Assembly (NCBI RefSeq): GCF_022811705.1
Contig: NZ_CP094528.1
Coordinates: forward strand, 3,224,001 to 3,288,000
DNA length: 64,000 bases
From: Agromyces larvae
GTDB taxonomy: Bacteria > Actinomycetota > Actinomycetes > Actinomycetales > Microbacteriaceae
Reading direction: 5' to 3'
Part shown: positions 27,301-36,488 of the stretch, piece after piece
Numbering within the stretch: position 1 is the stretch's first letter
Layout: each line of letters starts with the position of its first letter
The notes under the pieces: generated by a model
Told to the model about the DNA's origin: nothing
What the model saw: only the letters and a program-made list of their open reading frames with translations
Database searches by the model: none
Position numbers and translations under genes: made by a program

Positions 27301-30300
27301 TCGTCACGATCACGGGTGACGGGCGTGTGTCGTTCACGGACGGCGCTGGAGTGGTTCATGTGTTCCGCGCCGACGGTGCGATCGAGCAGGTAACCAGCCC
27401 GCTTGACGCGAAGAAGCCGGCGCAGCCCTCGATCGAATACCGCGCCGACGGCCGAGTTCAGCGCACGTTCGACCGGTTGGGTGGGATGACCGCGCCGCGA
27501 GAGGTGTGGTACTTCTATGGTGGCGACCAGGTTGCGGGCCCGCTCACCGGCGCAGACAGTGATGGCTCGGGCAAGGCGTGCCCGCCCGCGACAGCTGGCG
27601 CACCCGAGGCGCCGGCAGGATTGCTGTGCCGAATCGTATATCCCGGGCATGTCCCAGGCATGGCCGACACGACGCGACTGTTCTACGATGCCGAGAAACG
27701 GTTGATCGGCATTCAAGACCCAGGGAACGAAGAAGTCTCCTTCGGGTACGACGGCGAACGCCGGCTGACATCGATCCGGGACGCGCTGCAGACCGACTGG
27801 TTGCGCGCGAACCCGAGCCGTGACGCCGGGCCCACGAACCGGACCAGCATCACCTACGATACGACCGGTCGGGCGAGCACGGTGACTCTTGCTGCACCCG
27901 ACGGCACGACAATCGCGTCGCAGTCCACGTACAGGTACACGTATGGGGAGGCGTCGACTACGTATGTCGATGTCACTGGTCAAGACGAGTGGGGCGTGCC
28001 TGCGACCGGTCACACGCGCACCGTGGTTTTCGACGAGGCCTGGCGTACCATCTCGGATTCCAGCCCATCAGGCTTGACCGCGACGACGGTGTGGAATGCG
28101 AAAGACCAGATGCTGTCCCGCACAGATCCGTTGGGACGAATGTCGACCGTGATCTACGACCAGCAGGATCGGGTGACCGACGGGTACGGCCCAGCGCCGG
28201 GCACTTGCTTCGGGCCGGACCGTCGCCCCCTGGCCAACACAGCGACGGAGTGCGGGATCACTGCGGCCCACTCCTCCACCCGTTACGACGAGGGGATGGT
28301 CGGATTGAACGCACAATGGTTTGACAACCTGCAACTTGCAGGAGTTCCCAAAGCGTTCAGCCTCGGGATCCCCGCGATCGCTGACGGCAGCATCGACAAA
28401 GACTGGGCCGGAAACGCCCCGATCGCCGGAATTCCGACCACGAACTGGTCGGTGCAGTTCACCGGCACGATCACGTTCCCAACCGCGGGCTTGTACCAGT
28501 TCCAGACCTATTCAGATGACGGCTCCCGCGTCTGGGTCGATGACAATCTCACCGTCGACTACTGGCGTGCCGGTGCGTGGAGCGCGTCACCTGTTGGGGT
28601 CTTTACCCCGACCGCTGCTGGGGAGGTCGCTCGGATCCGTGTCGCGTTCTTCCAATCGACCGGTCCCTCCGCGCTGACGTTGACCTGGAAGAAGCCAGGG
28701 GACACCACCTTCACTAAGGTGCCTGGGGAGGCGCTTGCCCCGGCGTATAACTTGGCGACCTCATCCACGACGGACGACTCGACCAATGGTCGACCGGATC
28801 CCGCTGTGCCCGCCATCACGACGGCGACCTCATTTGGCGCAGCCCCCTGGCTTGGCCTCCCATCGACGTCGACCGTCGACCCGGCCGGCATCAACCTTCG
28901 CACGGCGACCAGTTATGACGATCTGAATCGGCGAACTTCGCGAATGCTGCCGGCCGGTGTCGCAGCAGGAGCCACCGTGGAGCAGGCAGGAACCGTTTAC
29001 GCCTACTACGGCGACACGCAGACCATCGCGCAGGCACTGCCCAGCGATCCAGCCATCTCCGACGCGGATGCGAAGATCTGTGGGATCGACGAAACCACTC
29101 CGCAGAACGGGGCGCTCAAGTCTGCGACCTCGCCACCGGCAGCCGACGGGTCCCGGGTCGTGACACAAACCATCCACGATGTATGGGGCCGGCAAGCCGG
29201 TGCAAAGCGCACAGGAGACGCGGGATGGACGTGCACCCGGTACGACGCACGCGGTCGCACAATCCAGGTCGACTACTCTGCCTATGCAGAGAGTCCGGCC
29301 CGAACCGCCGTGTTCGAGTACGCGGTCGGTGGGAATCCCCTTAAGCAGACTGCGAGCGACCAAGCTGGAGACATACAGACCGAGAGCGACATACTCGGCC
29401 GTCCGATCAGCTACACGGACGTGTGGGGCGTCACGACTACGATCGAGTACAACGTTCTCGGGCAACCCGTTACCTCAACCGTCACACCACCGGGCGGCAC
29501 ATCCATGGTCTCCGAGGTCACCTACAACACTGACGGGCAAGTCGAGTCGATTGCCATCGACGGCCGCCCGCTGGCCGACGCGGAATACCACTCAGGCGAG
29601 CTACGTGTCGTCAACTACGGCAACAACACCGCGCTGGCTTCAAACCTGAAAGACGAAGCGGGTCGATCCATTTACGCCATGTGGGCATTCGAACTCGACG
29701 CTCCCATTGTCCCTGAGAATGCGAGCCCCCTGGAAGACACGGTGGCATCGCTCGCCTTGCGCTCCCAATCCGGTCGCGTGACTGGGCACGCGATCATGAC
29801 TCCCGGCTCGTGGACTCAGCCCGACACCTACTCGTTCGACGCCGCGGGCCGGCTGACGCGCGCCGTCCTCGCGGGACAGACGATCGACTATGCGTTTGCC
29901 GCAAGCGGAGGGTGCGGGTCAAACACCCGCGCCGGTGCAAATGGGAACCGCACAAGCTGGAAGGTGACTCCCTCAGGCGGGCAGGCGCGGACCACGACGT
30001 ACTGCTACGACCAGGCCGATCGGCTCATCTCGACTACGGTGACGGGTACCTTTCCTGTAGGCGAAACTCCTTCACCGGTGAATGCGGGAATCGCCGCTTC
30101 CAACTTGGCCTACGACGCGCACGGGAACACGACCAGACTCGTCGACCAGGAGCTTGAGTACGACGTGGCCGACCAGCACGTCGCAACCGAGCTCGCCGAT
30201 GGCACCCGAGTCGAGTACATGCGGGACGTGGTCGGCCGGATCGTGCAACGCACGCAGATCGGTGGTGAGAACCCGGGCACGACCCGATATGGGCACACCG

Positions 30301-31226
30301 GCGGTGGGGACGGTGCTGCATTGATCTTGGACGCCGGGAACACTGTGGTCCAGCGAATCCTGTCCCTTCCGGGCGGCGCAACCGTCACGCTAGGCGAGAC
30401 CGAAACCTGGTCGTATCCGAACCTCCACGGCGATATCCTCGTGACCGCCGACAGCTCCGGCACCCGGACCAGCGAGCCCTACCGGTATGACCCGTTCGGC
30501 CAACCAATCGACCGCGCAACCGGGCTAACCGGTACGACCCGCGCCGATGACACCGGGCCCGACAACGCGCATGGCGATGCGGACTACGGATGGTTCGGCC
30601 AACATCGGAAACTCACCGAGCATGTGGGAAGTGTCTTCACGATCGAAATGGGGGCTCGCCAATACGTTCCCGCGCTCGGCCGATTCCTCGAAGTTGACCC
30701 CGTCGAGGGCGGCGTCACCAACAGTTACGACTATCCAGCAGACCCCATCAACAAGATCGACCTGAGTGGCACGGAGGAGTGGTGGATCTCTGCCGCCAAA
30801 TTCGTTACCGACTCACCCGTGGCGCAGGCGGCGCTCTTTGCGTGCGGGTTCATGGTGGGCGCCATTTCGGTCGCTTGCGGCGCGATCGAAGGGGCGGCCT
30901 ACGCTGCACAGGGGCGCTGGGTTGAAGCGGGGTTGAGCGTAGCCGGCGGATTTTTGGGAGCTGGGGTTGGCATCGCCCTCAAGGCGGGGGCCAAACGGGT
31001 TGCCGTCGCCGCCGCCCGCGAGATCCCGATGGCGACTCGCGCACTGAGCCTGAGGCTCGAACGAGGTGCAACGACGATGTACTTGAAGCAGACTGAGGTG
31101 GCTCGAAACGCCATTGGACATCTCGTCGGCACGCTCCCGGGTACCTTGTATACGCCGCCGAGTGCTCACGGAAGCGTTTCGCGAGCGTACGTTCAGTACA
31201 GCGGCGGAAGGAGTATCGCCTGGTGA
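24357..31226 (+). CDS. Secreted RHS/YD-repeat protein with two PA14 domains and a C-terminal toxin-like tip
   Basis: A 2,289-residue exported protein of the Rhs polymorphic-toxin type. Residues 1-31 are a signal peptide ([19 protein letters not shown]). An N-terminal beta-rich region follows, then PA14 domain 1 (~770-910, from LRGEYFD), YD repeats (~1110 onward, e.g. [14 protein letters not shown]), PA14 domain 2 (~1316-1459, LNAQWFD to TLTWKKPGD), more YD repeats, and the Rhs core ([30 protein letters not shown]; ending NKIDLSG at 2138). The last 151 residues are a variable tip: two Gly/Ala-rich hydrophobic stretches, then ~70 polar residues of no known family. Codon usage is markedly AT-richer than the neighbours, a sign of transfer. 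TTG is chosen for the GGAGG five bases upstream; GTG 24345 and GTG 24384 are alternatives. Confidence 0.88.
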   Translation: MDVRRRLVDVMIASVLSVVLVGALAQPVTAAELAQPTEPNGTVVEPLLPDESEPVDEAAGEVVEPADPAGDSLLSPLASEPPVTLEESPGGGRDEAGADQPGLEDFDPLSARVVAREAFSQTFAAEDGSRVTQFSDVPLNVRVDGEWKPVSTELAGRGAFGWLGMGGAEVRDHPLRPVFAERADEAPLLMVSQGGQRVGFTLVGASSARMSRDLAPWSGEKGRVVYADVFPNTDLVYEVEQTGVKELFQLAKAPGRKGVSSWQWRVDAPGLHLREDPDTGEIVFEEASGRVRMVMPRPTMWDSSGALGERANEQANVDATVVRDGDGWNLTLRPDRAWLNAKDRVYPVMVDPVVYQFGASETHAYKTNGQYNHNYGVQVGNTNGTGTWRTMALFSWGEIAGKQVTDAAIALGNQSDDSTTTERWGGLYASNNFQYESLGGYLGSAHYWHGGGEIVDLDFAQAMASWTAGGSTAMWLTFTGAEIADFTYKHYRQYDLFVAWKEYPRPGTLAAGAPAANAVNTSLTPTLKVDGYSFPAGTIGQHWFKVSENPNPDVNPVFSTGWQASDSVKVPETVLLPGRTYYWKAYVRDDWDSHLNVSTQRGSATWAFTTASVPVAAAATASPSDGAVVVSTQPTLSVVAPANPAGRTLKYRFRVATGGDSRTGGVLLSNWLDTPTWTVPAGSLQSGTTYSWTALTKDQGYGVESPTPWVSRFTVDARLGVSGPFPVGVAGPVAVNLASGNVSVSFSSPTVSTVGGPMGMSFTYNSKHSSNAGLRGEYFDATTSAGQPQTWDFAKANRVLARTDTQVRFQWGIGSPGEGVPVEVFMARWSGFVTPPSAGTYTFGVVRDDGARLDVDGSRVLDQWTNTAPVGVQWGTAKTLAARPVPLKLEYFENAGAAVIELWVRTPDGSEAPVPASWFTKSAEILPDGWASSTFMSGDLGTFTRVRVEEGSVTLLDQQGGTHAYTKQPNGGYAPPPGETGVVTITGDGRVSFTDGAGVVHVFRADGAIEQVTSPLDAKKPAQPSIEYRADGRVQRTFDRLGGMTAPREVWYFYGGDQVAGPLTGADSDGSGKACPPATAGAPEAPAGLLCRIVYPGHVPGMADTTRLFYDAEKRLIGIQDPGNEEVSFGYDGERRLTSIRDALQTDWLRANPSRDAGPTNRTSITYDTTGRASTVTLAAPDGTTIASQSTYRYTYGEASTTYVDVTGQDEWGVPATGHTRTVVFDEAWRTISDSSPSGLTATTVWNAKDQMLSRTDPLGRMSTVIYDQQDRVTDGYGPAPGTCFGPDRRPLANTATECGITAAHSSTRYDEGMVGLNAQWFDNLQLAGVPKAFSLGIPAIADGSIDKDWAGNAPIAGIPTTNWSVQFTGTITFPTAGLYQFQTYSDDGSRVWVDDNLTVDYWRAGAWSASPVGVFTPTAAGEVARIRVAFFQSTGPSALTLTWKKPGDTTFTKVPGEALAPAYNLATSSTTDDSTNGRPDPAVPAITTATSFGAAPWLGLPSTSTVDPAGINLRTATSYDDLNRRTSRMLPAGVAAGATVEQAGTVYAYYGDTQTIAQALPSDPAISDADAKICGIDETTPQNGALKSATSPPAADGSRVVTQTIHDVWGRQAGAKRTGDAGWTCTRYDARGRTIQVDYSAYAESPARTAVFEYAVGGNPLKQTASDQAGDIQTESDILGRPISYTDVWGVTTTIEYNVLGQPVTSTVTPPGGTSMVSEVTYNTDGQVESIAIDGRPLADAEYHSGELRVVNYGNNTALASNLKDEAGRSIYAMWAFELDAPIVPENASPLEDTVASLALRSQSGRVTGHAIMTPGSWTQPDTYSFDAAGRLTRAVLAGQTIDYAFAASGGCGSNTRAGANGNRTSWKVTPSGGQARTTTYCYDQADRLISTTVTGTFPVGETPSPVNAGIAASNLAYDAHGNTTRLVDQELEYDVADQHVATELADGTRVEYMRDVVGRIVQRTQIGGENPGTTRYGHTGGGDGAALILDAGNTVVQRILSLPGGATVTLGETETWSYPNLHGDILVTADSSGTRTSEPYRYDPFGQPIDRATGLTGTTRADDTGPDNAHGDADYGWFGQHRKLTEHVGSVFTIEMGARQYVPALGRFLEVDPVEGGVTNSYDYPADPINKIDLSGTEEWWISAAKFVTDSPVAQAALFACGFMVGAISVACGAIEGAAYAAQGRWVEAGLSVAGGFLGAGVGIALKAGAKRVAVAAAREIPMATRALSLRLERGATTMYLKQTEVARNAIGHLVGTLPGTLYTPPSAHGSVSRAYVQYSGGRSIAW

Positions 31227-31702
31227 TCGCGACTGCTCGAGCCACGCGCCTGTGGCATCTCGGAAACGGGGGAAGAGTCGTTGCCGTCATGCTGTGGGGT
31301 TCGTTGCTAGTCTGCTCCATCATCGGTGGCGCCCTCTCCGCCCTGGGTGACCCGTGGACCTGGTTTCTCCTTCTCGTCAGCGTCGGGTTCCTTGTTCGTA
31401 GCGTGTTCTTCCGGGTCGAACTTCGCGAGCGCGAGGTGCTTGTCGTGTCCTGGTTGCGGACATACAAGATCCCGAGACACGACATCGAGAACGTGCTGGT
31501 CGGGAGGTACTCGGGTGCGCTGACCCGGTTCACGAGCAGCGGCTTCTTCAGTCGAGTCTTCTGGACCGTGGGGTTCGCCGTGGACCATGGCGACGACCGG
31601 TCCTACCCCGTCACCTTGCTTCCGCGACGCAGCGTGGAGCGCGCGGCTGCTCAGCTGGGCCAGAGCCTGGGCGTTGCGGTGATCGGATCGACTTGGACGT
31701 AG
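31223..31702 (+). CDS. Membrane PH-like protein, probable immunity partner of the Rhs protein
   Basis: A 159-residue protein whose GTG start overlaps the rhs stop by four bases (GTGA), so it is translationally coupled to the toxin-like tip. Two hydrophobic helices (residues ~18-41 and ~45-63) are followed by a cytoplasmic domain with the pattern of bacterial PH domains ([29 protein letters not shown], and a final helix [15 protein letters not shown]). In Rhs systems the gene immediately after the tip normally encodes the specific antidote. The membrane location would suit a toxin acting on the membrane or entering through it. Immunity function is an inference from position. Base composition matches rhs. 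Confidence 0.65.
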   Translation: MIATARATRLWHLGNGGRVVAVMLWGSLLVCSIIGGALSALGDPWTWFLLLVSVGFLVRSVFFRVELREREVLVVSWLRTYKIPRHDIENVLVGRYSGALTRFTSSGFFSRVFWTVGFAVDHGDDRSYPVTLLPRRSVERAAAQLGQSLGVAVIGSTWT

Positions 31703-31777
31703 GTGCCGCTGGATGACAGCCAAGCACTCTTCCGCTCGACGATCTCCGAGCTGGGCGGGGTGCAGACGCTCGACTGA
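31703..31777 (+). CDS. Very short open frame after the immunity gene, possibly a remnant
   Basis: Starts GTG directly after the preceding stop and encodes 24 residues (PLDDSQALFRSTISELGG...). It has no known family. Its position suggests the stranded end of a displaced gene or a meaningless frame. Confidence 0.2.
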   Translation: MPLDDSQALFRSTISELGGVQTLD

Positions 31778-31854
31778 GCGGCGTCGGCGCGCATCGTCGT
31801 GGCAGGCTGGGGTGGCCGCGGCACGGGGCAGCGGGGTGAAGGGAACACTGCGGG

Positions 31855-32733
31855 ATGGAATCGAGGACACTGCTGCACGACCGGCTGCGCGCCGCCGGCA
31901 TGACCGACATCGTCTCGATCGAGCCGGCAACGGGCGGACTCGCGGCGACGGCGGGCGTCGCGCGCTCTGCCGACGGGGCTGCGCTGTTCGTCAAGTCGTT
32001 CGACGAAGCTCCGTCGGCGGGCGCCTTCGAAGCCGAGGCCGAAGGCCTCGATGCCGTGCGCCGGCTCGGTGGCGTGGCAACGCCCGAGGTGTTGCTCGCG
32101 ACCCGCGACGTGCTGGTGCTGGAGGCGTTGCGCCCTCGGCCCGACTCGGAGGCCTTCTGGACGCGGCTCGCGCACACGCTGGCGCACCTGCACCTGAGCA
32201 CGATGCATCCGCGGTTCGGATGGCACCGCGACAACTCGCTCGGCCGCCGCCGACAGGTCAACACCTGGGAAGACGACGGGTTCGAGTTCTTCGCCAGTCA
32301 CCGGCTGCTGCGGTGGCTCGACGAGCCGCGCGTGCAGGCCGCGCTCGACAGCGCCGATCGCGCCGCGCTCGAGCGGCTGTGCGCCCGGCTCCCCGAGCTG
32401 CTGCCCGAGCGCCCCGCATGCCTCACGCACGGCGACCTGTGGGCCCAGAACGTGATGTCAACGCACGACGAGCGTCCAGCGCTCATCGACCCGGCGGTCT
32501 CGTACACGTGGGCCGAGGTCGACCTCGCGCACCTCTGGACCACCGCGCCGCCGCCCGAGGCTCGCGCCTTCTTCGACCTGTATGCGGAACTCACCTCGCT
32601 CGACGCGGGCTGGCGCGAGCGGATGCCGATCATCCAGTTGCGCCAGCATCTCGCGGTGATCGCCCAGTTCGACCACGACTGGGGTGCAGCCGAGATCGTG
32701 CGCGCCACGCTCGCGCCCTTCCGCCGACGCTGA
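31855..32733 (+). CDS. Fructosamine kinase family protein
   Basis: A 292-residue aminoglycoside-kinase-fold protein of the fructosamine-3-kinase/ketosamine kinase family. Members phosphorylate sugars attached to protein amines so that the adduct falls off, a protein-repair role. The catalytic loop is LTHGDLWAQN and the metal-binding Asp is in ALIDPAVSYTWAEVDLA, with FGWHRDN earlier, as in FN3K proteins. The ATG has GAAGGGA ten bases upstream. GC content and codon use are again typical of the host, so the foreign rhs segment ends between 31702 and this gene. Confidence 0.88.
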   Translation: MESRTLLHDRLRAAGMTDIVSIEPATGGLAATAGVARSADGAALFVKSFDEAPSAGAFEAEAEGLDAVRRLGGVATPEVLLATRDVLVLEALRPRPDSEAFWTRLAHTLAHLHLSTMHPRFGWHRDNSLGRRRQVNTWEDDGFEFFASHRLLRWLDEPRVQAALDSADRAALERLCARLPELLPERPACLTHGDLWAQNVMSTHDERPALIDPAVSYTWAEVDLAHLWTTAPPPEARAFFDLYAELTSLDAGWRERMPIIQLRQHLAVIAQFDHDWGAAEIVRATLAPFRRR

Positions 32734-32786
32734 CACCGAGCTCCCAGTCGCATGGCCGCAGCGGAATATGAATCCGCGCAACCCCC

Positions 32787-32814
32787 TTGCTCCCGGTGGT
32801 GCGGGGTCTACGCT
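32787..32814 (+). promoter_or_regulatory. Promoter TTGCTC-16-TACGCT
   Basis: A -35 at 32787-32792 and a -10 at 32809-32814 lie 44 bp before the YtxH-like gene. This is the clearest two-box promoter in the window and probably drives the three-gene envelope cluster. Confidence 0.55.
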
Positions 32815-32857
32815 GGAGAGACGTCGCCGATCCCTGGGCGACCGGATTGGGGTGGAC

Positions 32858-33340
32858 ATGAAGGGCAAGATCCTCTTCGTCGTCGGACTCGGCGTCGGGT
32901 ACGTGCTCGGCACCCGCGCGGGGCGCGAACGCTACGAGCAGATCAAGCGCGCCGCCGAGGGCGTGTGGAACCAGCCCGCCGTGCAGCAGGGCGTCGGCAC
33001 GGTCAAAGACTTCGCGCTATCGAAAGTCGGCGACCTGAGCGACACCGTGCTCGACAACGTGAAGCAGTTCATCGGCTCGGCGACCAAGCCGAGCGGCGGC
33101 GGGTCGTCGGAGTTCCGTCGCGCCGCCGAGAAGGCGGCCACCGGGGTCTCGGATGCCGCCAAGCGCGCGGCCGACGGCGTCTCCGATGCCGTGGAGGATG
33201 CGGCCGACGCCGTCGAGGATGCGGCCGAGCGGGCCGACAAGGCGAAGTCGTCGAGCCGTTCCACGGCATCGAAGTCCACGACCTCGACGGGCGGCGCGAA
33301 GCGCGCGGGGCGCGCCAAGCCCGCGGCATCCGACCGTTGA
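32858..33340 (+). CDS. YtxH-like membrane-associated protein
   Basis: A 160-residue protein. The N-terminus (KGKILFVVGLGVGYVLGTRAGRERYEQ) is the single-helix YtxH-type signature. Then comes a long, Ala-rich helical region (FRRAAEKAATGVSDAAKRAADG) with 7/11-residue periodicity, and a Ser/Lys-rich tail. Such proteins are membrane-tethered and often stress-induced; the molecular role is unknown. It starts a cluster with the holin-like and DUF3618 genes, an arrangement common in actinobacteria. The ATG is preceded by GGGGTGG. Confidence 0.75.
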   Translation: MKGKILFVVGLGVGYVLGTRAGRERYEQIKRAAEGVWNQPAVQQGVGTVKDFALSKVGDLSDTVLDNVKQFIGSATKPSGGGSSEFRRAAEKAATGVSDAAKRAADGVSDAVEDAADAVEDAAERADKAKSSSRSTASKSTTSTGGAKRAGRAKPAASDR

Positions 33341-33413
33341 GGCCGTGGAACTGATTCACTGAGACATCCGCGATCCACTGACATCCGCGACCCAGACCAC
33401 CGGAGGTGACCGC

Positions 33414-33818
33414 ATGGCCGCACCCACCGAGGACGAGCGTTCGCTGTTCACACTGATCGGCGAGCTGCCCGACCGGGTGTCCACCCTCGTGCGCGCCGAG
33501 ATCGACCAGATCAAAGCCGAGCTGAGCTACAAGGCGAAGCACTTCGGCATCGGCGCCGGCCTCATGGTCGTCGCCGCCTTCGTCGGGATCTTCCTGCTCG
33601 GCACGCTCATCGCGACCGGCATCCTCGCCCTCGCGCTCGTGATGCCGCCGTGGGCGGCGGCGCTCACCGTCTCGGGCATCCTGCTGCTGATCATCGCGAT
33701 CCTCGTGTGGATCGGCATCGTCAGCTTCAAGCGCGGCGCCGAGCCGCTCGAGTCGATCGAATCGCTCAAGCGCGACGTCGACATGGTGAAGGGCACGGGC
33801 GAGTATGACCACCGTTGA
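33414..33818 (+). CDS. Phage holin family/DUF1469 membrane protein
   Basis: A 134-residue protein of the DUF1469 (actinobacterial holin-X) family. A polar N-terminal helix (LIGELPDRVSTLVRAEIDQIKAEL) precedes two transmembrane helices (~48-70 and ~78-100) and a charged C-terminus. Despite the name these are usually chromosomal housekeeping proteins, not phage lysis genes, and there is no phage DNA here. GGAGGTGA sits seven bases before the ATG. It overlaps the DUF3618 gene by 14 bases. Confidence 0.85.
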   Translation: MAAPTEDERSLFTLIGELPDRVSTLVRAEIDQIKAELSYKAKHFGIGAGLMVVAAFVGIFLLGTLIATGILALALVMPPWAAALTVSGILLLIIAILVWIGIVSFKRGAEPLESIESLKRDVDMVKGTGEYDHR

Positions 33819-34125
33819 TCGCACCGGTCGCACCGGTGCCGACCTCTCGAAGCGCGACCGCAAGGCGCACGAGCGCAACCTCACCCGGCTGCAGGCACGG
33901 CTCCAGGTCGAGCGGGCGAGAGCCGACTTCGCCGGCACGCTGAACGCGCTCGAAGACAAGCTGAACGTTCCCAAGCAGGTCGGTCGGGCGACCGATCGAG
34001 CCAAGGTGCGGCTGCGGCGGTTCGCGAACGAGCAGCCGGTCGCCGCCGCGGCGGCCGCCGTCGGTGTCGTCCTCGTCGCCGGCGGCATCGTCTGGCTCGT
34101 GGTGCGCAACGCCACCAAGCCCTGA
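33805..34125 (+). CDS. DUF3618 domain-containing protein
   Basis: A 106-residue protein with an N-terminal amphipathic helix (LQARLQVERARADFAGTLNA), the LEDKLNVPKQ stretch typical of DUF3618, and one C-terminal transmembrane helix (AAAAAVGVVLVAGGIVWLVV). Function is unknown; it probably works with the overlapping DUF1469 protein in the membrane. The start codon is inside the preceding gene, so translation is coupled. Confidence 0.8.
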   Translation: MTTVDRTGRTGADLSKRDRKAHERNLTRLQARLQVERARADFAGTLNALEDKLNVPKQVGRATDRAKVRLRRFANEQPVAAAAAAVGVVLVAGGIVWLVVRNATKP

Positions 34126-34134
34126 CCCGCACGC

Positions 34135-34842
34135 ATGCGCGCCGAGTCCCGCGGCCGCGCCGACCGCTCCACGGCGGTCGGTCGCGTTGCGGTGCTGCTG
34201 CGCGATGAGATCCTGTCCGGCGTGCTCGAGCCCGGCACCCCGCTCCGCGAGGAGCAGCTCGCTGCGCGATTCGGCGCCTCGCGCCATACGGTCCGCGCCG
34301 CCCTCGCGCGGCTCGCGGCCGAGCGGCTCGCCGTCGCCGCCCCCTACCGGGGCGTGCGTGTGACGAGCTTCGACGGCGACGACATCCTCGCGCTGCAGCA
34401 CCTGCGCATGGCGCTCGAGTGCGAGGCGGTGCGGCTCGCCGGCGAGCGGCACGGCTCGGCCTGGCCGGCCGAGGTGCTCGCGCCCGCCGAGGCAGCGCTC
34501 GACGAGCTCGAGCGGCTGGCCGGGCGGGCCGGGCCCGATGCGGATGCCTCGGGAGAGACGGGCCCCGATTGGCTCGAGGTCGAGACGGCCCACGCCGACT
34601 TCCACCGGGCGCTCGTCGAGGCATCCGGCAGCCCGCGCATCATCGAAGCGCACGCCGCGCTCGGCAGCGAGTTGCGCCTGTTCCTGCTGCGGGTACGGCC
34701 GTCGTACACCGTCGACGGACTGCTGGCCGAGCATCGCGACCTGCTCGAGGCGGTGCAGCGCCGCGGCGCCGACCCGCTGCGCGAGCACCTCGCGCGCTCG
34801 GCCGCGCTGCTCGTCGGCGGCCGCGCGTCGCCGTCGGCCTGA
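34135..34842 (+). CDS. GntR family transcriptional regulator (FCD type)
   Basis: A 235-residue regulator. Residues ~15-80 are the winged helix (VAVLLRDEILSGVLEPGTPLREEQLAARFGASRHTVRAALARLAAE), and residues ~95-230 are the all-helical FCD ligand domain with metal-ligand positions in HADFHRAL and AEHRDLLEAV. FCD ligands are usually small carboxylates. It is convergent with the CPBP protease cluster. A homologous copy of its 3' end lies on the far side of that cluster (37456-37614), so the two ends were once tandem or were split by an insertion. Confidence 0.9.
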   Translation: MRAESRGRADRSTAVGRVAVLLRDEILSGVLEPGTPLREEQLAARFGASRHTVRAALARLAAERLAVAAPYRGVRVTSFDGDDILALQHLRMALECEAVRLAGERHGSAWPAEVLAPAEAALDELERLAGRAGPDADASGETGPDWLEVETAHADFHRALVEASGSPRIIEAHAALGSELRLFLLRVRPSYTVDGLLAEHRDLLEAVQRRGADPLREHLARSAALLVGGRASPSA

Positions 34843-34863
34843 GCGCCCGGTCGGTGCGGGCGG

Positions 34864-35646
34864 CTACGCCGCAACCGACGCGCGAGCGTGCTTCTCGGCG
34901 CGGCTCTCCCTGCGGGTCAGGACGATCGCGACGATGACCGCGGCGATGCCGATGCCGATGCCCCCGAAGCCGGCGAAGTCGGTCGTCTTCGCGGCGGCGA
35001 ACGTCGAGAAGTCCCACAGCCCGTGCAGCACCATCGCCGTGATGAGCGTGCCGCTGACGCGGCGCAGCAGGTAGAACACGCTGCCGATGAGGAACGTGAT
35101 GCCGACCTGCGACACCCCCGCGACACCGGTGCCGAACAGCGTGTTCGGCAGGTGGATGAGCCCGAAGAGCAGGGTGCTGAAGAACCACACGCCGAGTTCG
35201 CCGAACCGGCTGCGCAGCGCGACGACGAGCTGCCCGCGGGTGACGAGCTCTTCGTTGAACCCCACGAGCAGGCTGCCGGCGACGAGCAGCAGCAGCATGG
35301 TGGGCGTGAGGCGCGAGGTATCGCCGGCGACGAGGTTGGCGATGGCCGCGAGGGCGAGCAGGCCCGGCAGGATCCACACCCACCCGGGAAGGCGCTTGCG
35401 GGTCTCGAAGAGCGAGGGACGCCACCAGCCGTAGACCGACACGACGATCGTGATCACGATCGTTCCCGCCAGCAGGGGCGCGAAGTACCACTTGAAGAGG
35501 GTGTCTTCGTCGTCGCCGATGTGCAGATAGTCGATGCCGTTGAAGATCCAGACGCCGTAGAAGACGGCGAGATAGATGAGGAGCGCCAGGACGCCGAGCC
35601 AGACGCGGGGCTCGACCCGCACGGTGGGTTCAGTGGTCGTGGTCAT
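34864..35646 (-). CDS. CPBP family intramembrane glutamic endopeptidase (third gene of trio)
   Basis: A 260-residue polytopic membrane protein of the type II CAAX/bacteriocin-processing (CPBP, Abi) family, with about seven helices. The three motifs are visible: FNEELVTRG with the catalytic Glu pair and Arg, LIHLPN with His, and VLHGLWDFS with His. Members process prenylated proteins in eukaryotes. In bacteria they are linked to bacteriocin maturation or self-immunity and to unknown regulated proteolysis. The start overlaps the stop of the upstream paralogue by four bases (ATGA). Confidence 0.88.
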   Translation of the reverse strand: MTTTTEPTVRVEPRVWLGVLALLIYLAVFYGVWIFNGIDYLHIGDDEDTLFKWYFAPLLAGTIVITIVVSVYGWWRPSLFETRKRLPGWVWILPGLLALAAIANLVAGDTSRLTPTMLLLLVAGSLLVGFNEELVTRGQLVVALRSRFGELGVWFFSTLLFGLIHLPNTLFGTGVAGVSQVGITFLIGSVFYLLRRVSGTLITAMVLHGLWDFSTFAAAKTTDFAGFGGIGIGIAAVIVAIVLTRRESRAEKHARASVAA

Positions 35647-36488
35647 CGTTCGCTCCTCACGGGTTCGGTTTCGGTGTCGGTATCGGGGGCGCTCTGCCGT
35701 CGCTCGCGGTGGGTTCTGCGGTCTTCGCGGATGGTGCTGACGAGCACGGCGACGGCGAGCACCCAGCTGATGCCCTGCAGCCAGATGTCTCCGGGAGTCG
35801 TGTGGTCCTGGCCGTCACCGCCCAGGAGCCACCGGCCGTAATCGCCGAGTCCGTGCAGCACGATCGGCACCCACAGCGTGCCGGTGACCCGGAAGGCCGC
35901 GTAGTAGAGCACGCCGGCGGCGGCCGTGACGATGACCTGGAAAGCGATGCCGGAGACCGGCACGCCCAGGAACGCGCTGTTGACGGAATGCCCCAGGCCG
36001 AAGACGAACGCCGTGACCAGCAACGTCACCGTCTCGCCGTGGTGACTGCGGACCGACTGCAGCAGGATGCCGCGGAAGAACAGCTCCTCGCCGAGGCCGA
36101 CGAGCAGGTACGCGATGAGCCCGACGAAGATGTATGCGGCGCTGAGCGATGCCCACGGCGCGTCCACCAACATCACCACGACCTGCAGTGCGAGCACGAG
36201 CGGCACGACGTACAGCCACCAGCGGCGCGGGCGCGAGGAGGAGATGCGCGGCGTCGTCCAGATGTCGCGCCACCATCCCGAGAACCAGGCGAACGCCAAG
36301 CCGATCGCGATCAGCACGGGGAGGATCGTCAGGTGCGAGAGCGCCAACGATGCCACGGGGTCGATGTCGGACGGCAGCGTGGTGTTGAACACGGCGCCGC
36401 CGCCGCCCGCGACCACGTAGTACACCAGGGCGGCGACCAACCCCACCCAGAGAACACGGGGAACCCGGTCGGTCGTCGGAGCACCCAT
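35643..36488 (-). CDS. CPBP family intramembrane glutamic endopeptidase (second gene of trio)
   Basis: A 281-residue paralogue of the flanking genes. Motifs: GLGEELFFRGILL, FGLGHSVNSAF and IVLHGLGDYG; eight hydrophobic segments. It differs from its neighbours by more than the motifs, so the three copies are old duplicates or came from different sources. The ATG overlaps the preceding gene's stop by one base (TGATG) and its own stop overlaps the next gene, so the trio is a coupled operon. Substrates are unknown. Confidence 0.88.
   Translation of the reverse strand: MGAPTTDRVPRVLWVGLVAALVYYVVAGGGGAVFNTTLPSDIDPVASLALSHLTILPVLIAIGLAFAWFSGWWRDIWTTPRISSSRPRRWWLYVVPLVLALQVVVMLVDAPWASLSAAYIFVGLIAYLLVGLGEELFFRGILLQSVRSHHGETVTLLVTAFVFGLGHSVNSAFLGVPVSGIAFQVIVTAAAGVLYYAAFRVTGTLWVPIVLHGLGDYGRWLLGGDGQDHTTPGDIWLQGISWVLAVAVLVSTIREDRRTHRERRQSAPDTDTETEPVRSER

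Noticed and set aside
33414..33818. Prophage holin
   Set aside because: No lysin, tail or integrase genes are nearby; DUF1469 proteins are normal chromosomal genes in actinobacteria.
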